Positions 22,686 to 35,368 of a DNA stretch of 64,000 bases are shown piece after piece. Made by a program: the position numbers and the translations under genes. This DNA is from Ancylostoma caninum. Taxonomy: Eukaryota > Nematoda > Chromadorea > Rhabditida > Ancylostomatidae. Location: positions 2,170,001 to 2,234,000 of the forward strand of contig JBAJFG010000140.1 in NCBI GenBank assembly GCA_037903475.1, read 5' to 3'. Under the pieces are notes generated by a model. That model was not told the origin of the DNA, did not search any database, and saw nothing but the letters and a program-made list of their open reading frames with translations. Position 1 is the stretch's first letter. Every line of letters begins with the position of its first letter.

Positions 22686-24369
22686 TCACTGACGAGTGGA
22701 GGCAGTTGCAGGGGGACCGCAGAAATGCAGGTACTTGCAAAGGGCATCCGCTTGTTTCAGCTCAATTTGTTGGTTCTTGAGCTGGGCCAGAATTCGCTTT
22801 AGCTGGTTCTGAAACGAAAAAGTTTTTTTTGGGCTGATGGATCTTTCAACGTGGAATTCTGTTTCATGGTCGTAACATATGTACGTGCCTTGAGCGCGAT
22901 TTCGCATGCGACCATTCCCAGACCCGGATTCACGGAGCTGACGATCTTTTTGCACAAATTGATAACGAAGTTCTGATGGATAATCTGGCAAAAGGATATT
23001 TTCGGCATTCATTAAGAAAACTCAGCTCAGTTTTTTTTTTGCAAGGAAACAAATAAAAGAAACTGCAGGTCATAGAAATCAAGAGAATTCAGAGCACATT
23101 CTGAAGAATTCATTGCTAAGCCCCACATCGCTCTGACTGAGAAGATGTTCTCAGAAGTATCGGCAAAGTATGGACGTTAAAACTGGCACGACACACTGTG
23201 CATAAATCCAAAATTTGGCCCCTCACCAATTCCCCGTCGATGAAATCGATGTCGTCAACAGCCACATCTTCACAAATCTTGCACTTCAGATGCTCAAGCG
23301 AGGGAACAGCATCCTGGAATCAGTTAGGGCTTTAACATTTCAGCGATCCAGAGACTTATCATGAGGGATTTTCTTCAGCAGTGTTCCGTCGTTATATGCT
23401 GCTCAGTTAGGGATAATTTGTGCGTTCAAGATGTTAGATATTGTGAATTAGGAGGAAATTTGTGGTAGCGCAGATGCTTTACATTCTTCAAGTACCCTCA
23501 ATGGCAGCAGTTTTATAGCCGCTGTTATTAATTCTTCTTTTTTTCCTATTTTCTAATCGAAAACGCAGTGTGAGCTTGTATTTTGTTTACAAACAGGATA
23601 CCTTTTTCGAAAAATGGGTGTTCTTTGACTTGAGTTGAATGGGAACGAAAACTGAAGCAGTGAGAGGGAGTGGAGATCACTGTTGTTGGGAAAGATTTCA
23701 ACTGGTAGCCCCAGGAATTTCTCGCAAAACCGAATGACAATTGGAAAAACATAACTGAAGACTCTTTTTCAGGATCTTTTCCTGGATCATATCTGAACGG
23801 TTCTCGATTAGCTATCGTCTTGAAAAATGCCTACACTGCTCGTCTGCATAGTTGCGAGTTGGAATTCCAAGTGGGGAGGGGGGGGGGGTGGATTTCAAAA
23901 CGGAAAAATATAGGAAATTCCGCGATTAGAAAGGCAGGAGAAAATTTTGGGAAAGACAGAAATTTCTGTTGGTTGCAGAAAATAGAAAAAAGTAGCCGTG
24001 TAAATAGGGAAGAGCGTGTAAGAAGGGAAGATTTTTCTATGAACTCCTCAAGACAGAGCCATTGCACTTCCTAGAATGTCGTGCATAGATGAATAAACAT
24101 TTCTTAAGCATTTTCGTCTCATTTCCCAATGAAGCATGGACGAGTGGAAAAGAAAAATCTTAAAGCTCCGCATCCTCCCTGCTTCCTCACAGAAGAGCTG
24201 AATGCGAAGACAAATGCTTGAGAGAAGAATTTGTTGTAGATTTTATCGTATGTATGTAGTCTGGTGTTTGTTACCGTTATCTTGGAGATTTTTGAGGATT
24301 TCTCACCTCGCACAATCCGCTATTCGCGACCAAGAGCGTAAATACCAGAAACCATGTCGTACCTAACAT
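22686..24369 (-). CDS. Secreted saposin-like (SapB domain) protein, complete, four exons
   Basis: Exons, in coding order, are 24369-24307, 23313-23227, 22984-22889 and 22808-22686. All joins are phase 0 and give 122 residues. Residues 1-21 (MLGTTWFLVFTLLVANSGLC, then E) look like a signal peptide. The mature part has six cysteines at 32, 35, 61, 77, 106 and 112, with the C-x2-C opening and the C-x5-C close (CKYLHFC) of a saposin B domain, and little else. Single-domain nematode saposin-like proteins include caenopore/amoebapore types that bind or permeabilise lipid membranes, often in the gut, and some proteases are processed alongside them; which role applies here is inference. Exon 1 follows a ccacag acceptor (24398) that could take a spliced leader. 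An AATAAA lies 60 bp past the stop. Acceptors are ttccag, ttgccag and tttcag; donors 1 and 2 are gtgag, donor 3 is GC. High confidence in the family. Confidence 0.9.
23878..23888 (+). repeat. G11 homopolymer in saposin-like gene intron 1
   Basis: Eleven consecutive G preceded by GGGGA; in the intron between exons 1 and 2 of the saposin-like gene. Confidence 0.9.
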
Positions 24370-25589
24370 GGTGTCGAGACGAATTCGATAAATTATCTGT
24401 GGGGAAGTTTTGTATTAGGATCTTATCAGTACCGGCCACTGAACATATCTGTTATTTCACCACAAAAATGTTGTTGTCGTCAAAGGAGGTCAAAGTATCG
24501 CACACCATTCCAGGGAGACGTTGAAATGTTTTTTTCCTATTTACTACGATATAAAAAAACAAATACAGCTTCACGTCGTTAACTTCTTAATTATTCGGAG
24601 TTTTCTCAGTTATAAAGACGGAATCATTCACTTTCATCCCTTCTTTATATGAAGGAGGCTGCACCTTCCTGGATGTACATATGCTTGAGCAATTATTAAT
24701 TTGCGTTCCTAGGATAAAATTTAAATTTGCTTTAGGATGAACTGCACCTCTTTTATTTATTTATTTTCTCAGTGTCGATTTTTCTTTTAGACGTTCCTAG
24801 AAAAAGAGAAATCGTAAGAAAAACAGTCATTTTCCTCCATCTTTCCTATGATTTCTGAACTAGAGCAAGAGCAATTCATATCGTTGTCCTCACACTATTG
24901 TCCAGCACCGTGAATCTCAAAAATCGTCGGCACTCAGCTTTTCTATTCAAAGCACAGGTTACTCGACCACCAAGAATAAAAGCTTCCCGATCACCTCTCC
25001 AAACAACCGGATGTCCGGCCGCTTTCAGAAGTGCAGTCGGCTGCATTGTGTGACCGAACCCAATTTTCGAAAGGCTATTCTTATGTGTGGGTAAGGGCTA
25101 TTTTAACTCGATTCCGCAGGGCTTGCAAGTGCAGAGAGGGTTTTCTCGAATACTTGGGGGACGCAAGTAAATGTGAAATATTGCAGGAGTGATCTCAAAT
25201 GGAAATTTGAGCGGTTCTGGAGATAACCTCTGATCTCTACGCCTTAAGGGCACAAGGAAAACCGTTTTCAACAATCCATTCCATTTGGTTCCCTTATTTT
25301 TCCTCCCACCTAGCATCCTAATCATCATTTTCTCTATGCAGCATAACATATGTAGGTTTTTATACGATGAAGTATCTATCTTTCTTGTTTTTGGATGCAT
25401 CATTGGAAGGATAGGTAAGCCCATACCCATGGGCATGCCCAACTATTTACAGCAACTGGGAACAGACCAGGGTTTGGAAGTATCATTGAGATTACCCAGG
25501 GCAAACATGTTGGTTCCCTGTGTTAACGATGGGCAAACTTGGGTGATAGCACGTTTATACTGGGTAATATCAACGATGTATGCGGCCTA

Positions 25590-25800
25590 ACGTATGCGCT
25601 CATATCAACAAAGATGTTGACAGGTGTCAGGCAAAGGGTAAATTTGGTGCCTTAGCAAGTTCACCATGGGTAAACTCAGGGGTGCCTCCGGACTCCCAGA
25701 TCAATAGCTCCCGCTAGGAGAAAACTGGAATGAGAGGTTGTTTTTGTGGGATCCTAGCGCCCTGTATCATGCGCACATAGCACATATCCGGGGGTAGTAA
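25590..25800 (+). repeat. Weak dispersed repeat, member 1
   Basis: Shares TTCACC(A)TGGGTAAACTCA and, about 85 bp on, TTGTGGGATCCTA with 58795-58960. The minus-strand stretch 27890-27950 has related TTTACC/GGGTAAAC motifs. Confidence 0.3.
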
Positions 25801-26504
25801 AGTCATAGTCATACAAAAAAATAATTATACTATATATCACAGTTTTGAAACAAATTTTTCCTGCAGTTCTCCCCCCGAGGGCTGGTGTTTGATAGAACTT
25901 CGGGAACGGCGAATAATGGCAAATCCCGGATTATTATAGCTTGGTAATTGCTCCGTAGAAGTTGAAGAAACCTCTCAATCAACTCGGTTCGGATAATTGG
26001 GCTAAATCAGTGCAATTTTTCATCGGTATCCGTAGAAATCTCTTTAGAATGGAAGCTCCATAATTAGCCCGCGAGTTCTAATTGCTTCACAGAAATATTC
26101 CTCCGAAGTGTGCGAGCCACTTCAAAGAGTACATGGAAATTCAGTCGGAAGTTCTGCTTCCTGCACCATGATGTCCCTCAGCTGCTGTTCCTAGCAATGT
26201 TCTAAAGAATCTCAACTACAGGCGAGCTGTCCCTTTGAGCCGTTCACCACATTGGAGATGCACATGGAGCGAAGATTGGTCTAATTGGAGATAACATGTA
26301 CAGCAATCTAATTGCTGTGACATGGCGTGCGCGATCAGCTAGTCGGTAGTTTTGCCTTCCAGATAGGATCTCACCGTTATTTATTAATACAGTATTCCAG
26401 AGGGCTTGTTTACCAGTTTCACAATTAATAGCTTTTTCGGATCTACGCAACACATGCGCCCAAAGAAAAGGAGGATTTCCACATTTCTCTACCGTCTGTT
26501 ATAC

Positions 26505-26620
26505 CATATATATTATATTACTATATATTATTTGATATATCATTATATTATTATATATTATGCTATATATATTACACTGCTATTGTACCTATTACTATTA
26601 TATTACTATTATATCTGTAT
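26505..26620 (+). repeat. TATAT/ATTATA low-complexity region
   Basis: Long AT-only stretch with repeated TATATTAT and ATTACTAT. Confidence 0.85.
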
Positions 26621-29600
26621 AGTGTGTTTCACTTGAGAACATAGTTGTGCAGATATTAGAGAAAGAGAGAACGCGAAAAATAGTGTTGTACTAGGGGAAA
26701 CGAGCGAGAAGTGCAGATCAATGGCAAAGATAATCAGCTATCGTCGTTGTTGAAACGGACTATGGCACAGTCATTCAACACCGCGGCCCTGTATGTGCCC
26801 CTAGACATACGGTTAGCTTGAAGACAATAGTATGTCTGTAGTTAACATACGATTTAGTACGATTACTGATGGAAACTTTTTCGGAGGAAAACAGCAAGGG
26901 CACCCCGGTTTATGCAGAGTTCTGTTCAAATGAAACAGTATTACTACATAGTGAAATACGCCAGCGTAGTAGAGAATCATTTATTTACAATAGTCCAGAT
27001 AGCCAGAAAAGTAGGCTAGGGTCTTTAATCAGGGGGAAATCCAATGTTTCGCTCAATTAGGGATAGAACCGGTTTGACAATCGGATTTGACAGGCGCCGC
27101 TCTCCTTCCTCATATGAACAGCTGGACACAGAAAATCTTCAGCCTAGAGGTAAATTAGCAGTAGATCACTGTGGAAAAGTGGTGATATCTTCTTTGAATG
27201 CACTGACCATAGTTACCTTCGTTAGTTCGTTGGTGCGTCGCAGCATGATCAGCAATCGCTTTTGGTGTTGAGAACCTCAAGCTTGGGTAATCAAACCCAG
27301 ACCATAGACAGAAATTATGTAACACAGAAGAAGAAGGAACGAAATGAAAATGAGGGAAGACGGTAGAGAAACGTCGAAGGAAGGAAGTATGCAGTGATGA
27401 CATATTGTCCAGAAATTATGTATTTCATCTTCACGACTGTGCACTTCTACGTCCCTCATTACAATACAACAAATCTTTGATAAGTTCAGTTCAATATTTA
27501 TCAACTAGTTAATAAGATGCCCTTCATAATTGAGAACTGGAGCGCTCAAGAGTGAAGTGATGCCACCATGCAATCGTCGCTAATCCGTTTGGCGTTCTAT
27601 AATATTTTGTAGTGGTACCTTTAACAAGCTTACATTTTTCATCCGAGCTGAGCAGATTCTGCTCCCACGAAGAGCTTGTCCAAAATGTTAGGCTGGCCCG
27701 AATGCCGTTTAAATGAGAACGATTCCCAATGCCTGGAGACGGAGTCGGCTAAAATATAGGCATAGGACGGCCATACATAACTGCGTCCTTCGGCAGCATT
27801 ACCTCAAACAGAGTTCGGTTCGTACGTAGGTGCACGGATAAATTATGGGCATCTTGAACCCAGATCAAGAACACCCATGGCAGACCTGTCAAAGTAGCAA
27901 TATTTACCGTTTACCTGGCACCCCATCGTTTACCCACGTCGTGGGCTGCTACACTCGACATGTACTCTGCATTGGTTCTTCGAGAAGAATTTCCTACTAG
28001 TTTGGCCTATAAATGTATCAAAGCACAATTTTTACATAGCACCACCACGTTTACCCATATGTGATATTGTCTATACCCAGCTGCTACTCATGGATAGGAG
28101 ATCACTCATCCTACCAATCATGCATTCGCGCCCTCTAGAAAATCGCACGGTTGTGCCTTTCTAAAATTGTACCCTGTAGAAACCTGTAGAAACCACCAAC
28201 AGTCTACCCCTTTTCTAACAAGGGACGGATACCAGATATCTGTGGCAGTTCAGAATGAAATCTGCCACATAATGTGGAGGTGACTATGCTGATCTCGAAT
28301 ATGTTTTCCATTAGTGCTGAGTGCCACTGCCAAAGAAGTTATGGACCTTGTCTGTGCAGTACACACGTACGTGCAGTTACTGCATCCTCCGACCGTAACC
28401 CCACAAAATAGGCATTGTTGTTCAGAATGGATACAGAATTCGCGATTAGCAGTCCAACTGAACTCGGCAAACCTCGTTCTGAAATGCCACAGACATCTGA
28501 TATTCTTCTCTCGTTGGCAAAGGAACATCCTTTCGGAAAGAGCCTTCTATCTCGCCTAAAATTCTGAGTTGCTTTCGCCACGACCTAATATTACTATTAC
28601 ATAGATATCACCACAGTGCTTTCTCCATGCACTTCTCTACCAACACCTTGAATTTCGCCCTTTCTGGAAGTGCAAGGACATCAGATGTCCTAGGTGGCCC
28701 ATGTGAGCGATAACGTGATGTGTTTTTAGAGAAGACAAGCGCAAGGAGCCAATTCTCCCACAGCTTTGCGCAAAAGTACAACGCTCAATGTACATACATA
28801 CAAGGCTCATTGTAAGCCACTGCACTTTAAATGCTTTATTAAACTTTCAATAGTGCACATGAAATATGTATAAGCATCATTGTGATATACATACATAGAG
28901 CATTGACAGATATACGAACCTGAAAAAGCACGAAAAATGAGAAATTCCCAGTTGCCGCTGTACAACTCCTTGAGAACACTCGTTCAAAGAGTCCAGTGTT
29001 CACGACATGATAACAAATTCCATTAGGACCAGGACATAAAGCAGTGCAGTAATCAAATACAATAAATTACTTGAGTATTTAGGCAAAAAAGCGTAAAAGG
29101 ACCGGTACGTAATCAAAGTAATCTCTCCGGTGGTAATTACACTTTACAATTCGATCAGACATATCTTATTATGCATATGTTGAAAAAATGTGGAATAATA
29201 TCACAATTGAGGCGATTTACATAGAGTCGGACGAAGATTTCTAGAACCCCATCGGAACCTCTATGACTTTGTGCAACTCGCTCGGATAAACAGTTTCATA
29301 ATATACAAAAATTAGTGATCAATCAGAGAAGGATCAGCGCAGGACATGGAAAAGAGGTCTCATCTATTTAGGCGTTGGTTTTGTTGTCAACGGCGCAAAG
29401 CCGCTTGGAAACTGTCCAGGCTTATCCGTTTTGGAAAATGAGGAGACGAATTGTGTGGACCGTCGATTGTCGTGAAGAGGGGACGCATCTGAATGAGAGT
29501 GTTATGATATAGAATAATGTTTGATAATCTGTTCATCTAGTTTTCCGGTAACTTAATTAAATAAACGCTTTCACACCATCCATAATTTATTTTAGTTCAT

Positions 29601-29690
29601 TCTTCCATGTGGAAAAGTGAAAAATTGGATATATTTGATAATTTTTTATTGATATCAAAAGCGCTGGTCCCGCGAAGATCTAGCCTCATC

Positions 29691-29874
29691 TCACTCCATA
29701 AATCGGTTTTTCGTTTGACGTCTGATGATCTCTATCCCCACCATTGTCCATGTACTGCAGTGCAATTCAACAGATACAAAGGATTTCGCAAGGGACTCTC
29801 GTTTTCTGACGCCAGAAAAATCTGGACCCTTGCCGGTCCTTATATACGAGATATAGGTGTTGTGATACGGAAAT
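29691..29874 (-). CDS. Terminal coding exon, 60 residues, basic
   Basis: Follows a strong acceptor (gtgcagtttttcag) in phase 2 and runs FPYHNTYISYIRTGKGPDFS... to ...RRQTKNRFME and TGA. AATAAA lies at 29586-29591. The plus strand of the same stretch carries a 105-codon ATG ORF (29607-29924) without a poly(A) signal; one of the two is antisense noise. No family recognised. Confidence 0.33.
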
Positions 29875-30112
29875 CTGAAAAACTGCACTTGATGTACGTA
29901 GGGTGCATTTATATTAGGTTGTAGAGGCAGTTCTCACGGTCTTCAAAAGTATGCTTTTTTTACCCTACGCTGCCTTGCAGGAACCCGTTTTCTCGTTCAT
30001 GTATTTATTCATTCATCCATGATCTTCCTCACACTAACATTTCCTACAGTTTTGTATCGGTGCAGCTGTAATTTCATCAGCTTACAGTTCGTTTCCACAG
30101 CGTTCCTTTCAT

Positions 30113-30409
30113 TCATTTTTTCCACGTTCTCTGATGAATGTCCACCACGAACACAGACACAAACAGCGCGCTACGTTGGACTTGAAGCCTATAAGCATCT
30201 TCCTTTACTGTCCGCCATCCTCCCCTCAGTCGCTGCTTTCTTTCCACAGTTGAAGGGGTAGCACCTGAGGGAGGGATGGTGGGAAATAGGAGCAATTGCC
30301 TCCAGGCTTTCAACACGACTTTTAACGCTGTTTGGGCTGCGTTACAGGGTTGTGGTAGGTCCACGTTACGTCTTAGAAGCTTCCAAGTCTTGCATAGTGA
30401 GGTAGCTAA
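30113..30409 (-). CDS. Terminal coding exon, 98 residues, unassigned
   Basis: Acceptor ttcatccgtacag at 30410, then a phase-0 frame open for 98 codons (LATSLCKTWKLLRRNVDLPQ...) to ...DIHQRTWKK and TGA. AATAAA is at 30004-30009, about 104 bp past the stop. Basic, no obvious domain. The partial plus-strand ORF (30019-30261) overlaps only part of it. Confidence 0.35.
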   Translation of the reverse strand, partial: LATSLCKTWKLLRRNVDLPQPCNAAQTALKVVLKAWRQLLLFPTIPPSGATPSTVERKQRLRGGWRTVKEDAYRLQVQRSALFVSVFVVDIHQRTWKK

Positions 30410-31090
30410 CTGTACGGATGAAAAGGTTAACGATTGTTCTGTCAATTAATCTCTTTAAGCGAGTATCAAGAGAGAAGATTTTTTGAGGACTTTTAGAGAC
30501 TTCTTAGGTGGGCTACTGCCCAAATATCTCCCTTTTTTCTTGTTCCGTTGCTCTCTCATGTGGACGTACTTATCTTACATAGTTGTTCCAACTATCGGTA
30601 ATCCAGTCATTCATTACGACCTACACTTGTTTTTTTTCACTGCTTTCTTTTTTTCTGTTGCTCCATCCCTATCCTGTTTATGAAATCCTCAAAATAGTGC
30701 AAAAAACCTACAAACTGCACTTGTAGAGAAAGAGTATTCATTTCTCTCGATAGCAAATGTATCCGAAGCCTTTTTTCGCGACGGACATCGCCAGTATTCG
30801 GAGTATTCCTTCGAAAAATGCTCTCCTATCTCTGAAATATAGAAAGTACACAAGTTTGTCTGGAGGTCACAGCCAACTAATTGAAGTGATCAGAATAATT
30901 CAGCAGACTCTCACCAGTCTTTCGTCGACGCTTGTAATAGGGGTCGTCGCCATAAGAGTACTTTCCCATACTGGATCCCATTCTCTTATGAGAAATTCTG
31001 AAAAAAAAAGAGAAACAGCGTATTCACAAGGAGAAGGCACAAAATACAGCGTGAGTATTGATAGCGATGCTAACGTACATACATACGAGA

Positions 31091-31260
31091 AAATGAATGA
31101 ATGAATGGATGAATTAGTGAATGAATGAATGAATGAATGAATGAATGAATGAATGAATGAACGAATGAATGAATGAATGGATGAATGAATGAATGAATGA
31201 ATGAATGAATGAATGAATGAATGAATGAATGAATGAATGAATGAATGAATGAATGAATGG
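31091..31260 (+). repeat. (TGAA)n microsatellite
   Basis: About 40 copies of the tetramer with a few GGAT or CGAA interruptions, followed by a purine-rich tract to about 31430. Confidence 0.95.
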
Positions 31261-31429
31261 AGGAGTGAGTCAGCGGAGGACGGAAAGAAAGATGGGAAGC
31301 TAGACGGAAAGAAAAGAAGAAAGAGGGACGGGAAGAAAGAGGGAAACGAATACAGGAATAGAGATTAAAAGGAAGGAGGGAAGTGGAAAGGACAGGAAAA
31401 CAATTTTGAAAAAAAAGAAAAGAAAAACA

Positions 31430-33045
31430 TGAGGAAGAGCTGGATGGTTGCGATGTGCCATACGTAATGTTACTCTCGCTGGGAGAGGTCTTAAGGGAAA
31501 GTAAAGAAACAGGAATTTCTCCTTTAAATAAAGCTGTAATAATAATTGGCTGTAATGATAAATAATAATAATAATTGGATGTTGTATTAACCTTAGTTCA
31601 AAACCTTTCACTAAGTTTGCTCAGTTATTTGTTTGTTTACTTATTCAAAACAGAGCGGATATGCCTCAAAGAGTGTAAGAATTCAGAATTATGAAAAAAA
31701 AATCCTACAATGTACTCTGTTGCTTCCGCAAGACTACTCACACACGGTTTCAATCCATGGATAGGGTCCAGATACCGGTATCGGATTCCATGGTTGGGGT
31801 GAGGAACCTTCCGAACCACCTACAGTAACGCTGCGGAATTTTACTGGGATGGACAAGCTGGATGTGGAAAATTCTCTCAGCGCCAGACAAGAATCCAAGG
31901 ACCAGTCGCTACGCTCTTCCCTTCATTTATACTTCCATCGTTAACGTAAATACATTTCTAATTAATACCATTCCACAATTCATAACAATACGTTCACATA
32001 TGTATACTGTGCGTGGATTCAGCTGTGACTTTGACCGATCTCAACGTTGTTTTCGACGTTTTCTTTCTTTTCTTAATGGATTATGAACGTCAAAAGGACT
32101 TTCATTATAAACTACTGGTTGTTATGATTTTTGGACGTCACACATGTGAAGAAACCACACAGTAAGCACAAGAGTCTTGTCTGAATCTGTTTTTGTAGTT
32201 TTTCTATGTTCGAAAAATGTATTCCCTCCTACGAGTTCATGTAAACACAGATACAAAATAATTTGCAGAGGTATGTAGAGGGAAACTCGCTAAGAATTGT
32301 AGTCAGAAATCCTAGCACTATGTAGCATGGAGCTTGTATAGCACTTTAGTATTCATCCTAGTAATAGAGCAGTAACAACAACCCTTCAAGAAGAACCAAA
32401 CTCAGACCTAGAGTTATTAGTTCAGTCATACAACTAGCGAGAAACAGCGGCAAAAAGCAAAAATAGGCAGACAGACGACCGTGATCGGTGGACTTTTTTT
32501 ACCGCGACCGCGACGTCGAGCAGGGGAAAGCAAATGAGGTCCTTCTGGGACCGTTTTTCCGCTAGCCTCAAGGACATTCTTGAAATGGCTCATCAATGTA
32601 GAATAACCCTCATTAATGGGTAATGTTTGCTTTTGTTCAAGGACATCTTTACGATACATTGAAGAGCACTGTCTGATCACGGTAAGTACACGAATTTGCA
32701 CTTGACCATATCGGGCGATTTCAGCGGCGATTTAGTGCAATGCTCAAAAATTAGTGACATTCAAAGTTTCATTCAGAATTTACGAAAATTTCGATCCATT
32801 TTATTCCTTAGTTAGTCCAGTAGAGTGTGATATTTTGCTGAAGAAGGGGAGCGTTCCTGTTATATAGCTCGTTCTTCTCATTGCACGAACCTAACTGTAA
32901 ATTCCAAACACCAGGAAACAAACCTAACATGATATTTAGGAACACCTGCAGCTTTGAATACCTTTTTATTGGTGTTGTACTTTAAACACATTTACTGCTT
33001 ACGCGTTTTAGGAAGTGTAAATAATTGTGCAGCTTGAACGCTATA
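31430..33045. other. No gene seen
   Basis: Follows the purine-rich flank of the microsatellite; short ORFs only. Confidence 0.4.
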
Positions 33046-33517
33046 GTACAGTACCCGCACTAAGTTTGTTAAAAATGAACATCTAGAACGCGGATTTGCG
33101 TTATTTTCGTTCTAGGGTTATAGCTCATCGTAACAAAGCGATTCGTAGACGAAACCAGGTGTCAAGGACGACAATGGTGTGGGCTACCATATTTCATGAA
33201 ATCAGCCCTAAATTCTGATTTTCAGCAAAGAAATTCGCAAGTTTTTAATACTGTCGCGGCCTTGCCGCGCATAGCGCGCGACATACTTTGATCCGCGACA
33301 TAATCCGAGCACTATAAATGACTCTGGGATTTCAATGTTCAAAATCGAAATTTAGAACTGGTTTCATGGAATATGCTAGCCCACTCCACTGCTGCTTCTG
33401 ACCCGTGGTTTGGCCTGTGAATCACTTTGTTACGATGAGTTATCGCCCTGGAACGAAAAGAACGCAAATCCGCGTTCCGAATGCTCATTTTTAACAAACT
33501 TAGTGCGGGTATTGTAC
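33046..33517. mobile_element. Foldback element C, 472 bp
   Basis: Inverted ends of about 35 bp (GTACAGTACCCGCACTAAG against CTTAGTGCGGGTATTGTAC) continue inward as imperfect pairing (AACGCGGATTTGCGTT, TCATCGTAACAAAG and their inverses). A small CG-rich palindrome (GCCGCGCATAGCGCGC) lies near the centre. Confidence 0.65.
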
Positions 33518-34280
33518 ATATACCTGATACCTCAACTTCAAATCACAAGGGCATGTGATTGATTCTCAGTGTTTCATCCTTCCCTCAATTGCTGCCATCA
33601 TTCCTGAATCGTTCCTAAAAGGAGGAGAGTTTGGGCAGCAATTGAGGGTAAGTGCGCACACCAGCATAAACATTATAAATTGGTGCATAATCAAGTAAGA
33701 AGAAGTAAGAACGAATGAATGTTTGAACGTTTACTATGCTCTCTTTTTCTGGGATCATGCGAGTGTTCTAGAACGTTCCTCCATTAGAATTTTGTCGAAA
33801 ATGGAAGAAGACTCCAGTAAGATTAAGTCCTTGGAGCTAGGCTCTCCAGGTTGAATTTATCTAGGGGACGAGTTGATAGGCTAAAAATTCTTCCAACGCA
33901 GAATTTTCTCCTAGATTGGTGTAACCTGGAGAATAAGAACAGAAATGTTTAATCGTTGACCAGTGAAGGTTTTGTACCACTAGAACTGAGTCGGAAAATA
34001 CGCAAATTGAGAACAATAAAGTATAAGTAAGACGGAAGCGCAATTTAGCCAATGGAGAACAACTATTTAGTGAATGCAGGCATGGCTCTGTTGAAGCTAA
34101 ACTGATCCTAGGCGACTGAACCAAAAGTCGCGGGTCCAATACGCACATATTTTTAAGAATTCGTTTCTTTTCAAAGGAATGATTTGCTTGAGCAGATGCA
34201 GCATCTCTTGGAGGAAAGAAAAGTTGAGAGTCATTAAGAAGTGTGAAACCCTTAAACCAGTCAAATAAGCTTTGTTTAGA

Positions 34281-34523
34281 GCAATCTATATTATATGCAT
34301 GAGCTAGACACGCATGCGCCTCTATGAGGCCTAAACGCATACCTGACGCAGCTCAAACGCAGGTGAGACGAATGCGCTTGCGGTCTAACGTCTATTCGCG
34401 ACGAGCTCGCGTCATTTTCACATAGTGTGCACAAGCGGGTTCATCCACCTTCATGGATAATTCTCCGCAAGAGGATGCCTGCGTCTGACGAGCGGCTGAC
34501 GCATGTAACCAGGATAAACTGCT
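34281..34523. mobile_element. MITE family D, diverged copy
   Basis: Shares CTGACGCAG, AAACGCAGGTGAGACG, CTTCATGGATAATTC and GGCTGACGCATG with copies at 14192 and 46192. Confidence 0.5.
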
Positions 34524-34676
34524 CATTTGCACACAATTCCTCATGTTAGCTTGGAGGCCAGTGGCTAACCCAGAATTTGTATGAGATGTGCGCCGATTTT
34601 GAGTGCATACATGATGTTGGTAGCAGATCTGCATGGTGACGGACACGTGTATCCCATGACGGCAGGTCAGGCGCAA

Positions 34677-34912
34677 CAGTGTCATGGCAAAGGGGGTGGG
34701 GAGGAGTGGAGAAAGTGGCAACTCCGCTTCTCCGCGGAGCCGAATCGAGGATTAAATATACTAAATATAATAATATCAACAATTGATAACAAATTTTTGA
34801 AATATAGTAGAGAAAACAAATTTTTGAAATATAGTAGAGAAAACAAAGGCCAAAATAAGCTCATGAAGAGCTTTTGTCCATTTTATCAAGTGTGGGTGGG
34901 GCGGCGCCACTG
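34677..34912. mobile_element. CAGTG-ended MITE, copy 1
   Basis: Runs from CAGTG to CACTG with GC-rich ends (GGCAACTCCGC; GGGGCGGCGCCACTG) around an AT-rich core. The core contains a perfect 27-bp tandem duplication. Confidence 0.45.
34791..34844 (+). repeat. Perfect 27-bp tandem duplication
   Basis: Two identical 27-bp units (34791-34817, 34818-34844) beginning AAATTTTTGAAATATAG, inside the CAGTG-ended MITE. Confidence 0.9.
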
Positions 34913-35368
34913 CTTCACACCCCTTCACAGCACTGAAACGCAATTAGAGGTGTGTCCGGTACTAAATCTTGTTGAAGTTCATAGTATGTACGTATGTGGA
35001 ATGCGAAATATGTATGGAAGTGAACTGCAGCTCAAAGCACCTGTAGCAACGTCAGCATTACTTAATGAGCATATTCATCCCATGGCCTTTTTATAATCAC
35101 CGCTGGTTGTTCTTTCAGGCGGCAAATCATTATTACTAAGCCGCAGCTTAATCAGCTCATTTTGAGACGCTACGCTAATCTTTTGGCCAATTAAGTTTGC
35201 AGAGTAGAGCTTTTTTCTTTTTTTACACTATTATCTACCTGGCGTACCGCGCGTAAAAGCCAGGGAGCCACGAAAACCAAATGCAAGCCAAAGGGGTTTT
35301 CTCTTGGTTGTGATGGTTCAAGTTCATTGAGATATACCTATTCTGCGAAGGATTACCGGATAACCGGG

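Larger units (their letters stand above)
24400..29580. other. Unassigned, repeats only
   Basis: Contains the AT-rich block at 26505 and the weak repeat at 25590. ORFs at 25285-25590 and 28250-28581 are open on both strands and are not supported. Confidence 0.4.

Noticed and set aside
23820..24074. Plus-strand 84-codon ORF with AATAAA at 24092
   Set aside because: It crosses a G11 tract and lies in intron 1 of the well-supported saposin-like gene on the other strand.
31091..31260. Regularly spaced repeat array resembling CRISPR
   Set aside because: It is a simple tetranucleotide microsatellite with no spacers, in a eukaryotic context.
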